Shown in pieces: positions 11,062-22,700 of a stretch of DNA of 64,000 bases; position 1 is the first letter of the stretch; the number at the start of each line of letters is the position of its first letter. The DNA is from Rotaria socialis (Eukaryota; Rotifera; Eurotatoria; Philodinida; Philodinidae). Under the pieces are notes generated by a model. That model was not told the origin of the DNA and did not search any database. It saw only the letters and a list, made by a program, of their open reading frames with translations. A program made the position numbers and the translations under genes. Where the stretch lies: assembly GCA_905331475.1 (NCBI GenBank), contig CAJNYU010001742.1, positions 62,001-126,000 on the forward strand, written 5' to 3'.

Positions 11062-13751
11062 TCATAGCTTGGTCACTTCATCATTCTCATCTTTATTTAC
11101 TAGATCAGGGGCAGCTACTGCGATTGAATTTGCAGGAATTACAACTGCATCAGATCCATGTCTTTTCCAATGAATGAAAACAATTATACAGGCTATACCC
11201 GATATTATGCGAGTAGAAAAGCCTGATAACGCCATTGATATACCCATGTGACGATTATCATAGACTTCACATGTTTTTCGCCCATAACAATCTGTCAGCC
11301 ATACTAAACATGATTGATCAAAAATAAAACCAAATAATAATGGACCCGTAGTTTGACCAAAAACTCGAACAATCGTTTGCCGAAGACCAAGTGCCATACT
11401 TTGACATGATATTGGTACGCTATATAGCAGTACTTGTAATAATGGAACTTGAATAAATGCTGTGAAGAAAACAACGAGTGTAGCACCTGTCATTGTTAAA
11501 ACAAAGATCGCAACACCTAAGAAAAGAATATCATCGAAGAAAATTTTTTTAAGCAATATATTCTCTTACAAGGAATTTGTCGAAATTTACAAGCGGCTTC
11601 AGATAATCGTACTGTTGAATCTTCTGCACAATTACATGATGAATAGAAACTGACACTGTTATTGGTTGTTGTATAATTGGTACAACCATAATGGCATGGT
11701 GATAAAAACATTCTACTAGGTACATTTACACTGCAAACTATGAGAATGAATTCAAAGAAAAAATTTATTTATTTCAATAGATATAATTACTAGATCATTT
11801 TAATCTTACCTGGATGATATATGTTCTGACAACAAATGAAATTAATTTTAGTGCAAGATGAATATTCAAATTTACGTTCAGGACATGAGAATGTAAGAAA
11901 TAAGAATAAAAATGATGATATTACAAATACTATACCACAGATGCGTGCACATCGTATCGGTGTCCAAGAGAATTTATTTAAAAACCAGGCACCTAGTGGA
12001 CATCCAATAATAACTGAAAGTAGAGCAATGGCACCAGTCAATAATGTAGCCATAGAGGTGTCTAATTGATGTTGATATTCGAAATATTTTGTAATAAATG
12101 GCACAAATCCTAAAAAGAAATCAATTTTGTTGTACTAGCTTATGTAATTACGTTAAGCATATATGAAGATAATAATATGTACCTTTTATCAAAATGCCTT
12201 CAAATAAATTTCCGATAACAATGAAAATATATCGTGTATTTTTCATCAAAATTAATATGACACTACACATATGATTCAAATGTTGAGATATTGTTTGTTT
12301 TGGTATTTTAGGCAATGACGAGACATTCGTTGATGATGATGCTGACAGTACCGATGGTGTTGAATCATTTGTGATTGACGATGAAGGTATTGAATTAGTA
12401 ATTGTTAATTTTTTGCAGACTAACTCATTTAAATGTACTTGATTAACAACACTTTCTGTAGTATTTTTCGCGTTTAATGACGTACCGGCTGTTGAAACAT
12501 GTTCTGTTGAACTTAATTGACATGATTTTCGATGCGATAAACGATACTCGTTAGTAAGAGACTTTAATGAAGGGAGGGCAGTTTCATGTTGATCATTTGA
12601 ATCGAATTGTAATTCAAGTGGACCACTTCGTAAAGCAGGTGTTTGTGGACATGAACTAAGCATTGAAATACGAGTCGAACTGTCTTGTTGAGATATTTGA
12701 AGATCTAAAAAAAAATCAAAAATGAAAATTTTTTATGGAAAAGAAAATAACTAGATTCTCTACTTGATGAATTGGGATCATTTTGAGACGATCGAGACGA
12801 AATAAATGCTTCAGTTAGATGCTGTTTGCCAGGTTTTTCATAATTCGGCAAACCAGAAACAATCAAACCAATAATGAAACATAATATACCATAAATAATA
12901 TAAGGTAACCACCAACATCCAATCCATAGTGGATTATTAGGCGTTAACCAATATGGAAGTTGGTTTCTGGGTATGAGTTTTGTGTTAATTCGTAAAAATT
13001 GTCCTGTAGTTACAATGCCAAGTGCACTGCCAACCGTACCGACAGCAAAATAAACCCCTTGACAATATGCTGCTTTGTCACGGGGAAATATTCTTTCAAT
13101 ATATGCAATACCAATCGTAAATAAAGCTACACTGCCAATTCCATTAACGAAATTACCAAAGTATATAAGAAGTTTAGCATTTTGAGGCGTACTTGATATA
13201 TGACCTTGTCTTAGACATGATAGATTACTTATATTTTTTGCATTGAATGGATCTTTATAGCATTCAAAGAGAACATCATCAGCTGTTGTTGTATATTGCG
13301 TCGAATCGGATTTAAAACTAAATATTGAATCTTGACCAACAAAATTGCTCGAAGCAATTAATAAATTTCCGATTCCGACAATAATCATATTTAATGAAAA
13401 AAATATTGGCGACGAATACCGACTACCTAAATAACCAACTAGTGGTGATGAAAATACTGTTGCTAAATCATATAAGGCCAAAAAAAGGCCAGATTGAACA
13501 CTACTTAAATAGAATACACGTTCTAATGTTGATATAACAGCATTATTTGCACCATTAACAGAAAAATTTTGAATAAAATTACAAGTACATAATATTATAT
13601 AGGCAGATAATGGATGACTTAATATACCAGTAATTCTTAAATTTTTCCAGCCATACAATTTATATTTTGAATGCGTATCGTCATCATCGTGTGATAACTT
13701 ATTTGTATTATGCATAACAATGGTTGGCGTCATTTCAAAATGAAATAACAC
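11062..13751 (-). CDS. Organic anion transporter (OATP/SLCO family)
   Basis: Five exons (13751-12764, 12704-12183, 12109-11810, 11737-11570, 11516-11062) join in frame to about 810 residues. The protein is a major-facilitator carrier of the plasma membrane. Exon 1 holds the first six membrane segments and the family hallmark before TM6, here NPLWIGCWWLPYIIYG. Exon 3 holds TM7-8, exon 4 a Cys-rich extracellular loop of the Kazal-like kind seen in OATPs (CHYGCTNY...CNCAED), and exon 5 the last segments with FGQTTGPLLFGFIFD. OATPs exchange organic anions, steroid conjugates and peptides; the substrate here cannot be read from sequence. Length exceeds the usual 650-720 residues because the cytoplasmic loop between TM6 and TM7 is expanded and Ser/Thr-rich. 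The start is the upstream ATG; a second in-frame ATG lies six codons later. Confidence 0.87.
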
Positions 13752-16700
13752 AAATTCTAATAAATCTTAATCATAATCTATAATCAAAACGCGTCTAAAA
13801 TATTTCAATCTATCACATTATACGAAAGATGTCTTCTTGTGTCTAATGATCGATAATGTTTATATAACATTGAACATCAAATATCAAACGATTAGAACGT
13901 ATTATGAGATCAAATGAATCGTTTCATCTAACCTTTTTACTAATAAGGTAAAAGTAGCAATACAACGAAAAAAAACCAAACTACATTGTATACATTAAGC
14001 AAACATAATTCATTTCATTACCTTTGAATACAGAGGCAAGACTTATATTACACTATCAATCATATATGACTGAATCTACAAATGGTAACATCATTTTAAA
14101 TTTACCTTCTACTCGTGTCAATATCTAATCTTGAAAACTAAGTTTAATTATTTTTATTTTGTGTTCTACGCAGAAATCTTTCTTCTCGTTGATGCAATGG
14201 GGGCAGTTAGGCTGAGCAATAGACATCATGATCATGACTTTTCGAATCTTAAATGAGTAGCTATTCTTCTGTTACAAACATGCTACTTCTATAAGTTGCT
14301 TATTTTTCTTCCATTTACTTTTTGAATTTGACAAGAATCACAGTACTTAGACAGAGCAACAGAAAAAGTAAAGGAGAAGAAAAATAACTCTTACCGGATA
14401 TGTTACAAAAGATTAGTGATAGAAAAAAATGACCATGTTCGTTTCAATATAATGAAAAAAAAATTCTTATTGCTTTGACAACATGTGAAGCAAGCAAGAG
14501 ATGAAGCACAAGGCTTGAATAACAAAAAATTACTAACGATAAGTCATTCAAGCAGATAAATTGCTTGATTAATCAAACATCGATTTCGTTAGAAATAGTT
14601 TTTGTTTTTCTTCCTATGCAAATAATAACTTAAGAAAATATTTTTATTGTATAACAATACGTGATATCATGACTGCTTATTAGTAGTTCTAACAACCAAA
14701 AAGCGTTAGAGTAAAAAAAGTACTATATCATACAACTTGAATAGTTTAAAAAAACATTTCTCGCTTGGTAGATATATATGGAGAACAAAAATGACACTTT
14801 TTTAGAATTACTCCAAAAAAAACTACTTAATATTGTTTTTTTTATTGAAAATATTTTAACTAGTTTTCATCGAATGAACTATTGATAATTAATATATTCA
14901 GTATATTTTATATGCTCAGTTATATTACTATTTATATAGCCTGAAAAACACACAACCTACTTTGACGTGCTTTTTTCTCTTTTAACAAGATATTTCTTCA
15001 TGTTTTTTACTTTTTATTCTATCTATCTTTCTTTTCTACAAAGTTATCGAGGTTGAAACCTAGTTTTCTCTTTTTTTTCTATCCTGTCATAAATTAAAAT
15101 AAACAGATACTGGAAAGGCTTGGCATTATTTTCTCTCACATTTGTGGGTCATCTGAGTTTTTACTTATCACTAACTTATCATTGTATTTTTTTTATGACA
15201 CGTTTAAAGGTGTCCGTAATCCTACAGTTATGGAAGATTCAAACCGATCACTCATTTGGAAAAAAATCTCATGTAAAAACTTTACGTGTAGTCATACGCA
15301 ACGGTAGATGATTAAGAAGAAAAAAGAGAAACGTTGATGACGTCTCTGGCTTACTCTTAAATTTTTCATAATGAAGAGCTCACGCGCATAGTAAGAATGT
15401 TGATTAGATGTTATTACATAGATGACAGGAAGTGAGTTCTCGCGAAAAAAATTCATAGTCTGAGGAAAACAAACAAATGAGAAAAGAAGATTGATAGTTG
15501 ACGAAAAAACTATTATCGTTTTTTTGTTCAATTCAGAAATAAGAGATAACTGTGTGTGACATATTGTTCAATATTATATCAAATACGATATTTAAATACG
15601 AAATAAAATTAACTAGATGATATTCAACTGTTATTCAATGGAATTTTATCATCAAAGATAAGATCAACTAGGAAATCTTTGTCTACGAATCCAATACTAA
15701 TATGGCAATTCTTAATTTATTACTGTCGATAGACACGTATGTATTCACAGATATTTTAAAGTGCTTCATTGACATTCTGACGTGTCACCAAAGAATTACA
15801 GAAAATTCCCATGACGGGCAGCACAATGTATTTTTCGTGGTTATCATTTTCTCACCTAATAAAATCAAAAGTATTCAAAGATGAACTATTTACTATTTAC
15901 AGTATGATGCAACTTTAAAAGACCAGTTTGCATAGATTCTTAACTTACAGTTCTTTAAAGATCAAAAAAATATATCATAGAATAGTTATATATCGAAAAT
16001 GCCTCTGAAGTGAATGAATTTAAATTGAAAAATATGAGAAAATGTTGAACGTTGAACCTTAATTCCACTATTAACTCAAATATGAATCTAATAATCATAA
16101 AAGCGTAATGTTACCTGAAGGCAGATATTGTCGAAAAAGCATAGAATATTTCTTTTATTTTTGGGAATCGAACAAGATAACTAATCGAGATATGAATTTA
16201 AATATTTTATGTTAAGTAAAAAATAAGCTTGATAACTATAACATTATTCAGTGTTCTATGTTTATATCGATTGTAAATATGATATTTGTGCAATAGAAAT
16301 TAATGCAAGTTTGGAGTTCTAATTTCAAATGAGAAAGTAAATTTTCTTTTACTAATTTTTAACATGATTTGCTATTATTGATTACTTCACATTGTTTGGA
16401 AATTTTTAAAATATACAACATACATATTAAAAAAGGATTGTTGAAAAATTCTTCTCGAAGTCACGTCAGAAAACAACAAATGAAAAAGATAATTCCAGTT
16501 TTATACTTAGAAAAATGAGTATTTTCTACTATTAGAATATGAGAATATTCTACAGCAATATGAGTATTCTTTCTGCTGCTAAATAATAATAATAAAAAAG
16601 AAATGTTCACAGAGTTATAGAGACAGCTACTGATGTTCGAGTAATTAATTTTTAGTGGCTCTATAAATTTCTACTTTACACATTGATGAATCTTAAAAAT

Positions 16701-17156
16701 AATGTAATTAGATTTTGTTTTTTCAAGACGGTGATAGCTGATCCATGAGAAATCCATGCATACATATTTTTTTTATATCTAAGAGAAAGTGTAATCATAG
16801 ATTTCTTTTGTATTTCAACATTCATTTGAGTTCCTGTTTCGAAATACAAAAGTGTGTTAAACCGTTAAAACACATGTTTTAGTATTTCATCTTTTATTGG
16901 AGAGATTTTCTATGAGCTGGTTGATTGAATATGATGAATACACATTTAATAACAACTGCGTACTTTAATTTTACATTTAATGTGAAAAAATGAATCCATT
17001 CTGAGATTATACAAGAAAAACTTTTAGTACTACTGTGTATACCAACAGTAGATAATCGATTCATAGTTTTATATCTCTAAAAGTTATTCTATTTTCATTT
17101 ACGGACGAAAATAACTGTAATAACAGCATAAACGATGGCTTTATATATATATACAG
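13752..17156. other. 3.4 kb intergenic, no gene supported
   Basis: AT-rich DNA with frequent stops in all frames. The longest open frames (15120-15311 plus, 15292-15531 minus, 15702-15884 plus) show no domain, signal peptide followed by a plausible mature protein, or exon chain. The part next to 13751 should contain the OATP promoter, but no distinct element stands out. Confidence 0.45.
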
Positions 17157-18053
17157 TACAGTGCAAAAAAAAAGTTGCCATTGCACCTACGCATTTTCTC
17201 GAGTCATATATGTGAAGCGCATGAACGGATTTTTCTAAAACTTTTATCAGTAATTAAGGATGTGCTATACATGTTAAGCAGAGCGAGATTCCTCAAAAGG
17301 TATCGTTCAGTAGAGCGAGAGACATCATGATTCGAGTATCTATCGCTTTTCTAGAATATCAAACAGTCATATCACATTACCGCGACTAGGGCAATCGTAG
17401 CGCTACGAAAATCGTCTTCTTTAAGAAACTCTACGTCCATAGTATCTAACGAAATACAAATGAGGTCCAACGACACGGCATTGTAAAAACAAACGGAGGA
17501 TCACGGTGTGTAGAATTGCCAGAAAAAATGGCGATCGAACCAAATTTTCTAACTATCTCGACAATGACTTGTCTGCCCGACTTGAAATTTCGATAGTAGA
17601 AAGGCATCGGCTAGTAGATAAAATTTTGCCCCACGTGAACAAATTCTGAAAATTTATCTTCAGCGTCAAACAGAGGTCAAAATTTGAGAAGGTTGCGTTG
17701 CATTTCTTTCCCGCTTTAAAAATCGAGAAGACATCGTATCGAGCTGAAACTCCGGCTACTGGATCTTGATCCAAAAGGAGGTTCATAGCTTCTTCCACTC
17801 TTCTCCAAACACACATTTTAGGCTAGCACATCATCCATGTACATAGGCAAAACGATCTTAAGCTATTTGAGTGTATCGATGAAGCTAGTGTTTACTGCTT
17901 TTTTTTGGCTGAAGGAAAAAAGCTAACTATCGATTATTATATGTGTGCACTCTTGTGTATGCATAATTTATTTATAAAAATTTTAATATTCATCATATTC
18001 AGTAGAGTAACTTTATCAAATACTAACGGCAATTATTTTTGCACATCACTGTA
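17157..18053 (+). mobile_element. Decayed Tc1/mariner-type DNA transposon
   Basis: The left end reads TA then CAGTGCAAAAA...GTTGCC from 17159. The right end, reverse-complemented from 18051, reads CAGTGATGTGCAAAAATAATTGCC and is also followed by TA. The ends are thus imperfect terminal inverted repeats with TA target duplications, typical of Tc1/mariner elements. The interior (about 893 bp) has a degraded plus-strand transposase segment at 17494-17646 and many stops. At this length, against roughly 1.2-1.8 kb for intact elements, it is an internally deleted, inactive copy. Confidence 0.72.
17494..17646 (+). pseudogene. Tc1-like transposase fragment (N-terminal DNA-binding region)
   Basis: A 51-codon open stretch reads IARKNGDRTKFSNYLDNDL and, soon after, ARLEISIVERHRLVDK. 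This resembles the second helix-turn-helix region of Tc1 transposases (usually IARKN..., then ND LS..., then a VS/IS-ERTVRRRLV motif). It lacks a start, stops at TGA 17647, and the DDE catalytic part is not recognisable downstream. The match is by eye only. Confidence 0.55.
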
Positions 18054-18073
18054 TATATATATATATCATTCTC

Positions 18074-18163
18074 TTAACCCTTTCCGGCCCGGTGTTGCCA
18101 TATGGCAACATTTTCCCCTAGGGGGGTACGGCAATTTTCAAACAGCGGGCCGGAAAGGGTTAA
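18074..18163. mobile_element. piggyBac-type miniature inverted-repeat element
   Basis: A TTAA at 18074-18077 and a TTAA at 18160-18163 flank an 82-bp insert. Its ends are perfect 14-bp inverted repeats: CCCTTTCCGGCCCG at 18078-18091 and its complement at 18146-18159. TTAA duplication plus CCCTTT-type termini is the signature of the piggyBac superfamily. Inside lie two perfect palindromes, GTTGCCATATGGCAAC and CCCCTAGGGG. The insert is far richer in G+C than its flanks and has no coding capacity, so it could only be moved by a transposase supplied elsewhere. Confidence 0.82.
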
Positions 18164-18245
18164 AGATTTCTGTCTATTATGGTAGCAAATGATCTTTAAA
18201 TGATAGTATGCAATTTATTTAATACATGTAAAAACAAATTATCAA

Positions 18246-19074
18246 TTAAGCTTCAAAATTTGCAATAAGAGCGACAACAGCAACCGTACTAACTAATATT
18301 GTCATATAATTATAATGCCTATCATCGATAACATGTTGACATTCTTCTTGTTCAATTTCTGAACGTGGCGATGAACAATGCTGTGGAACTGAACGGCGAT
18401 CACGTGACGAGATTAAGCGAAGATCTGATTTCTGAGGTTGTTCTTGAGCGAGAAGGAAATATTCTGAATCACATGACGAAAGTGTTGTTGGCGCTGATTC
18501 AGCCAGACCACGTCGAACAAGTTCTTTATTGATATTTAAATTATTTTTTGCTATATTGTATATTTCACCAAAAACGTATGCTCCTGGTGAATGTATTGAA
18601 CGATCGATAACATGTACACGAACAAGATCATTAGGTTTAACTAATGCTTCTAATGGTCTAAAAAGATTTCAAATTGTTATAAAATGTAAATATACCAATT
18701 CGAAACAAACTTGTAAGTAAGTGGCTCAAGAGGATGTTTACGTAAAAAAGCTGCTTTCCAAATATTAGTTGTATAAATGCATGCTAATTTAATACGTGTT
18801 GTTCCATTGTGTCGTGTTCGTATAGTTAATGTATCAATACTAACATGAGTTATTTGTCCGACTATAATATATGATAGAATTTGTAACTTTGAAATCTCAA
18901 TACTATATAAATTTGTTTACCTAGATCAAATGGAAATTCAAGGGTACTTGATTTACTAATGTTTTGATATTCCTGTGGCCGTTGAAGAACATCGAACAGG
19001 CGAGTTGAATTTGTTTTATTGTTAGCATTGCATTTGGCAATGGTAAAAGCGATACACAAAAACCAGAGCCACAT
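18246..19074 (-). CDS. Secreted or membrane-tethered protein, possible SNase-like fold
   Basis: Three exons (19074-18921, 18861-18711, 18657-18246) give about 238 residues. The first 17 residues (MWLWFLCIAFTIAKCNA) look like a cleaved signal peptide. Residues about 45-150 alternate short beta-like stretches and end in NINKELVRRGLAES, which recalls the closing helix of staphylococcal-nuclease-like (OB-fold) domains. The basic and acidic catalytic residues of active nucleases are not evident. The last 20 residues (MTILVSTVAVVALIANF) are hydrophobic, so the protein may be a type I membrane or lipid-anchored protein. The piggyBac-type element ends 82 bp beyond the stop codon. The domain reading is tentative; the exon chain, with consistent phases, is firmer. 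Confidence 0.62.
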
Positions 19075-19723
19075 TCATTCAATACCAACCTTTCAAGTTG
19101 TCATACTGCTTAATTTCTTATTATCATGTAGAGAAGAGCCTTGAGCAGAATTCGAGGACCTATTATTGCTATATATAAAATAGCTATTATGATTGACTAG
19201 CGATCCAAAGAGTTACTTGCAATGTTAATAGAGCATAGCATGTGGCACTATTGTACAATGATCAAAATTAATATGTAAATATTAATGGTATTGATTTTTA
19301 AAGAATTTACTGTCTGCAGGTAAGGTTAATTATATTTTTTAGTTCTAGTGCAAGTGAATATATCATAGTTAGTTTATCGAAGATTCGACAAGAGGTCGCT
19401 AAAGATCGTTGTGTTCGTCTCTCATTATTTTTCTTGTAATGATGACGTCACGCTCGGTTTGAAAATAGATATATGTTTCTTGTCGAATCATTAATTTATT
19501 TCAAATAGATATCTCAAAATCAATAGCCTATATTTTCAACAATGTATCAGAATTGAAAATATTAACTTCACAATGCATAAAATAGAAGTATACAACGAAT
19601 ATAACTTCACACTAGCAAGGAAGTAGATCAGTTTTATTTTTGCAAAACTCATATTTTACACTTTGCCAATAATTACAAATGTCAGTATTCAGAAAACATT
19701 GACGTTCACTCCTATCTAGAACA
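19075..19723. other. Intergenic, no gene seen
   Basis: About 650 bp of AT-rich DNA between two minus-strand genes. It should hold the promoter of the upstream small secreted-protein gene and the 3' end of the receptor gene. No repeat or RNA gene was recognised. Confidence 0.5.
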
Positions 19724-22700
19724 TTACAGTCTAGAAGTAATACATTTTATACAACTATAACGTCCTTGCAAATGGAATATTATTTGTTTTAATTCATTGG
19801 TATAAACTTGTGATGGTAGAATGAAAATTATGAAAACAAATGCTGCTGGAATGAACGAAAGAAAGTAACCGATAAGATAGAACCAAAGTAGGCTAGATGA
19901 TTTGTTGCAATCTAATATAATTGAAATAATTAAATGAGGTAATGTTAAGCCTACAATAATAATAGGACTAATTATGAGATGTTTGTATTGTTTAAATTTG
20001 ATTTTAAAATGTTTCCAAAAGTCCTTATCTCTTTTACTACGCACTCGTTGACGAGTACTTTCTATCACGATGAGTATAGTTGACCATAAATTGATAGATA
20101 ATGGTGCAAAATAATGTAAAAAAATTAAAGTGTAACTATACGCTTGTAGCCATGGGAAATAATTGACAACACACCAGCTGCGTTCTTCATTTTTGTCTTC
20201 AAATACATGAAGATTAACTAGTTGCGGAACGAAAAGACATCCCATGATAATAGGTAACAATATGACTGCAATTCTGGAAATGTTTTTGCTTTTACTTCTG
20301 TTGAAATAAACTCCTTGATATATAGACATTGTTCTTTCTATTGCGACAAAGGCATTAAACCAGTTGTTTAAGTAAGACGTTATTTTTAGGCATGGTTCAA
20401 TAAACATGCAATTAGCATTGTTGATAAATTGTTGAGTATTTTTACTAAGAAGATTCTGATGAGAGAGAAAAAGAAACCAAAACTTAAGTATAAATAAGAT
20501 CATAATTGTTAAGGATGCGATGGATGATGCCAATAAATACGTTCCACAACCTACTTGGCGTGTTTTTTCTCTTGAAAAAGTAATTATCGATAAAATACAA
20601 TTGACAATACCTATTAAAAATATTACCATCGTGAGTATTAAACTCACTTTTACTGTGATAGGTTGTTTAGATAGACTTAGGTTTTTTCTAAATTCATAAC
20701 CCAATATTTCATCTAATGTAGAACCAAGACCCTTCGCATAGAATTGACATTGAGGGCCGAAGAAGCAGTTAGGACATAGACAAATTCTCGTAGATGGACA
20801 AGTTGGATGATCTTGTAAACATTCGGCTTCATTTTGACAATAATTTTTCATTGGACATTGAAAATTTTTATAGCGACTAAATTTTAAACAATTAGCATGA
20901 TGATCTTTTGTGCATAGACATAAAAATACTTCATGAACAAAACAAGTCAAATCGTGACGATCTCCACAAAGCTTGTAGTAAGAGCTCATTGGTACATATT
21001 TATATTTCTCTAATATTGTAGAATTAAACAGTAATTCACTAGAAATACATTCTTGTTTAGGATTAATCGATGTTGAAATATGTAACTTTGGAGTTTGTTG
21101 TAGTGCGGCAAGATAATATTTGTTATTCGATTGAATAATCATTATATGAAATGGTGCCGAAATTTTGAATGTAACAATGTACTGAAAGAGAGTCAATTTT
21201 CGAAGAATAATTGTGCTTATCGGATGAGATTGATTAGACAGAGTGAAAAAGTAAGCCACGACATATGATGGAACATTAATGTTATTCAAAGAAACGTCGA
21301 TTTTTGCTTTAAAAAATTGACATTTCTTGCCGAAAAATTCATCCGAACAAAGACAAGTATATTCACTTCCAGGTATAGTTACATCAGCTGGTATACACTT
21401 GCCATTGTTTTGACAAGCATTCACTGGACACGTTGACTGAAGTAGACATCGGGGACCAAACTTATCTGTTGGACATACGCATATTGGTTGATTTTTTGTT
21501 GATCCGATACAGATCGAATCAGAGAAGCATGATTGGCATTTAATCGATATGTTACAGTAAATACCTGACCATCCAGCAAAACATCGACAAAAATATTTTT
21601 CTTTATTGAAATATTTTACACATGAACCATGCTGACAAATCATCTTACAATTTGACGATGTCTGAATCATATAATTTAATATATCCAATTGAACAGCTAG
21701 TCGATTAACAGGCAAAAATAGGAAATCAATAGAGAAATGCCAACTTCCAATATATGTTAATTTGTTTTGTTCGAATACATCGATACGTATACTGTATTTC
21801 TTCGATAAGGTTTTTGGACGTGTTGCAAATAACAAATATCGATTGTATCTTATACTACAGCTTTGTATTGGTATGTATATGAACTGATCATATACATCAA
21901 TCTCTTGGCGTTCATCATCGTCATCGATTAACATAATAACAACAACATACGTAGCTAGTTTATTCATTGCTGTCATTCGTAATGTTATACTAATTCGTTG
22001 ATTTTGGTATTGACATAGATTCCCATAGTAACTAGGTGGACACACGCATGCCTTATTATAGCTACTATTTTTATTCCAAATATGAATAACGACTCCACGA
22101 TGGCAATACCATGGCCATACGTTATTCTCAATAGAAGGTATATCATCATTCGTAGTTGGAGACTGGCTTACTGGCCATCGGGTGATCTCGTTGACGTCAG
22201 CTTTTTCTAATGTAGGATAATTGGGTGAAGTATGCACGGAAAAATAAAGAGATCTGCGATTTTCACCTTCATTTGTTCTACACAGAAGCTCTGCAATTTC
22301 ACTATAGTTGTGTGCTGAACGTTTGTTACATGCAACTGGTGGCGTACTGCACATTTTTTCATCGTGTCTGTTACTACAATCATCTTTGCCATTACATAAT
22401 TGAGATAATACCAGGCATGTGTCATCATTTCTACATCGGAACCGCATAGGCTTTTCGAAAACAGTAGAACTCGTTCTGCATTGTTTTTGTTCGTCAGCTC
22501 CTCCAAGACATTCAATTATGCCATTCTCAACACTCTCCGAGGGCAAGCAAATTACTGAATCGTTGATAGACGATATACACGGAAAAGTTCCTGTAGAACA
22601 TCTTGTTCGACTACAATTGTTTTCATCTCGTCCATCAGAACATGACCAGAACCAATCACAGCGTGCATACATGTTGTCACACCATTCAGCTTGACATCCC

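Noticed and set aside
17553..17816. Minus-strand frame containing VWRRVEEAMN inside the Tc1 remnant
   Set aside because: It resembles a transposase tetrapeptide by chance, but the recognisable transposase segment is on the plus strand (17494-17646) in the same element.
17905..18192. Plus-strand 95-codon frame crossing both mobile elements
   Set aside because: It runs through the Tc1 right end and the miniature element, so it cannot be an ancestral gene.
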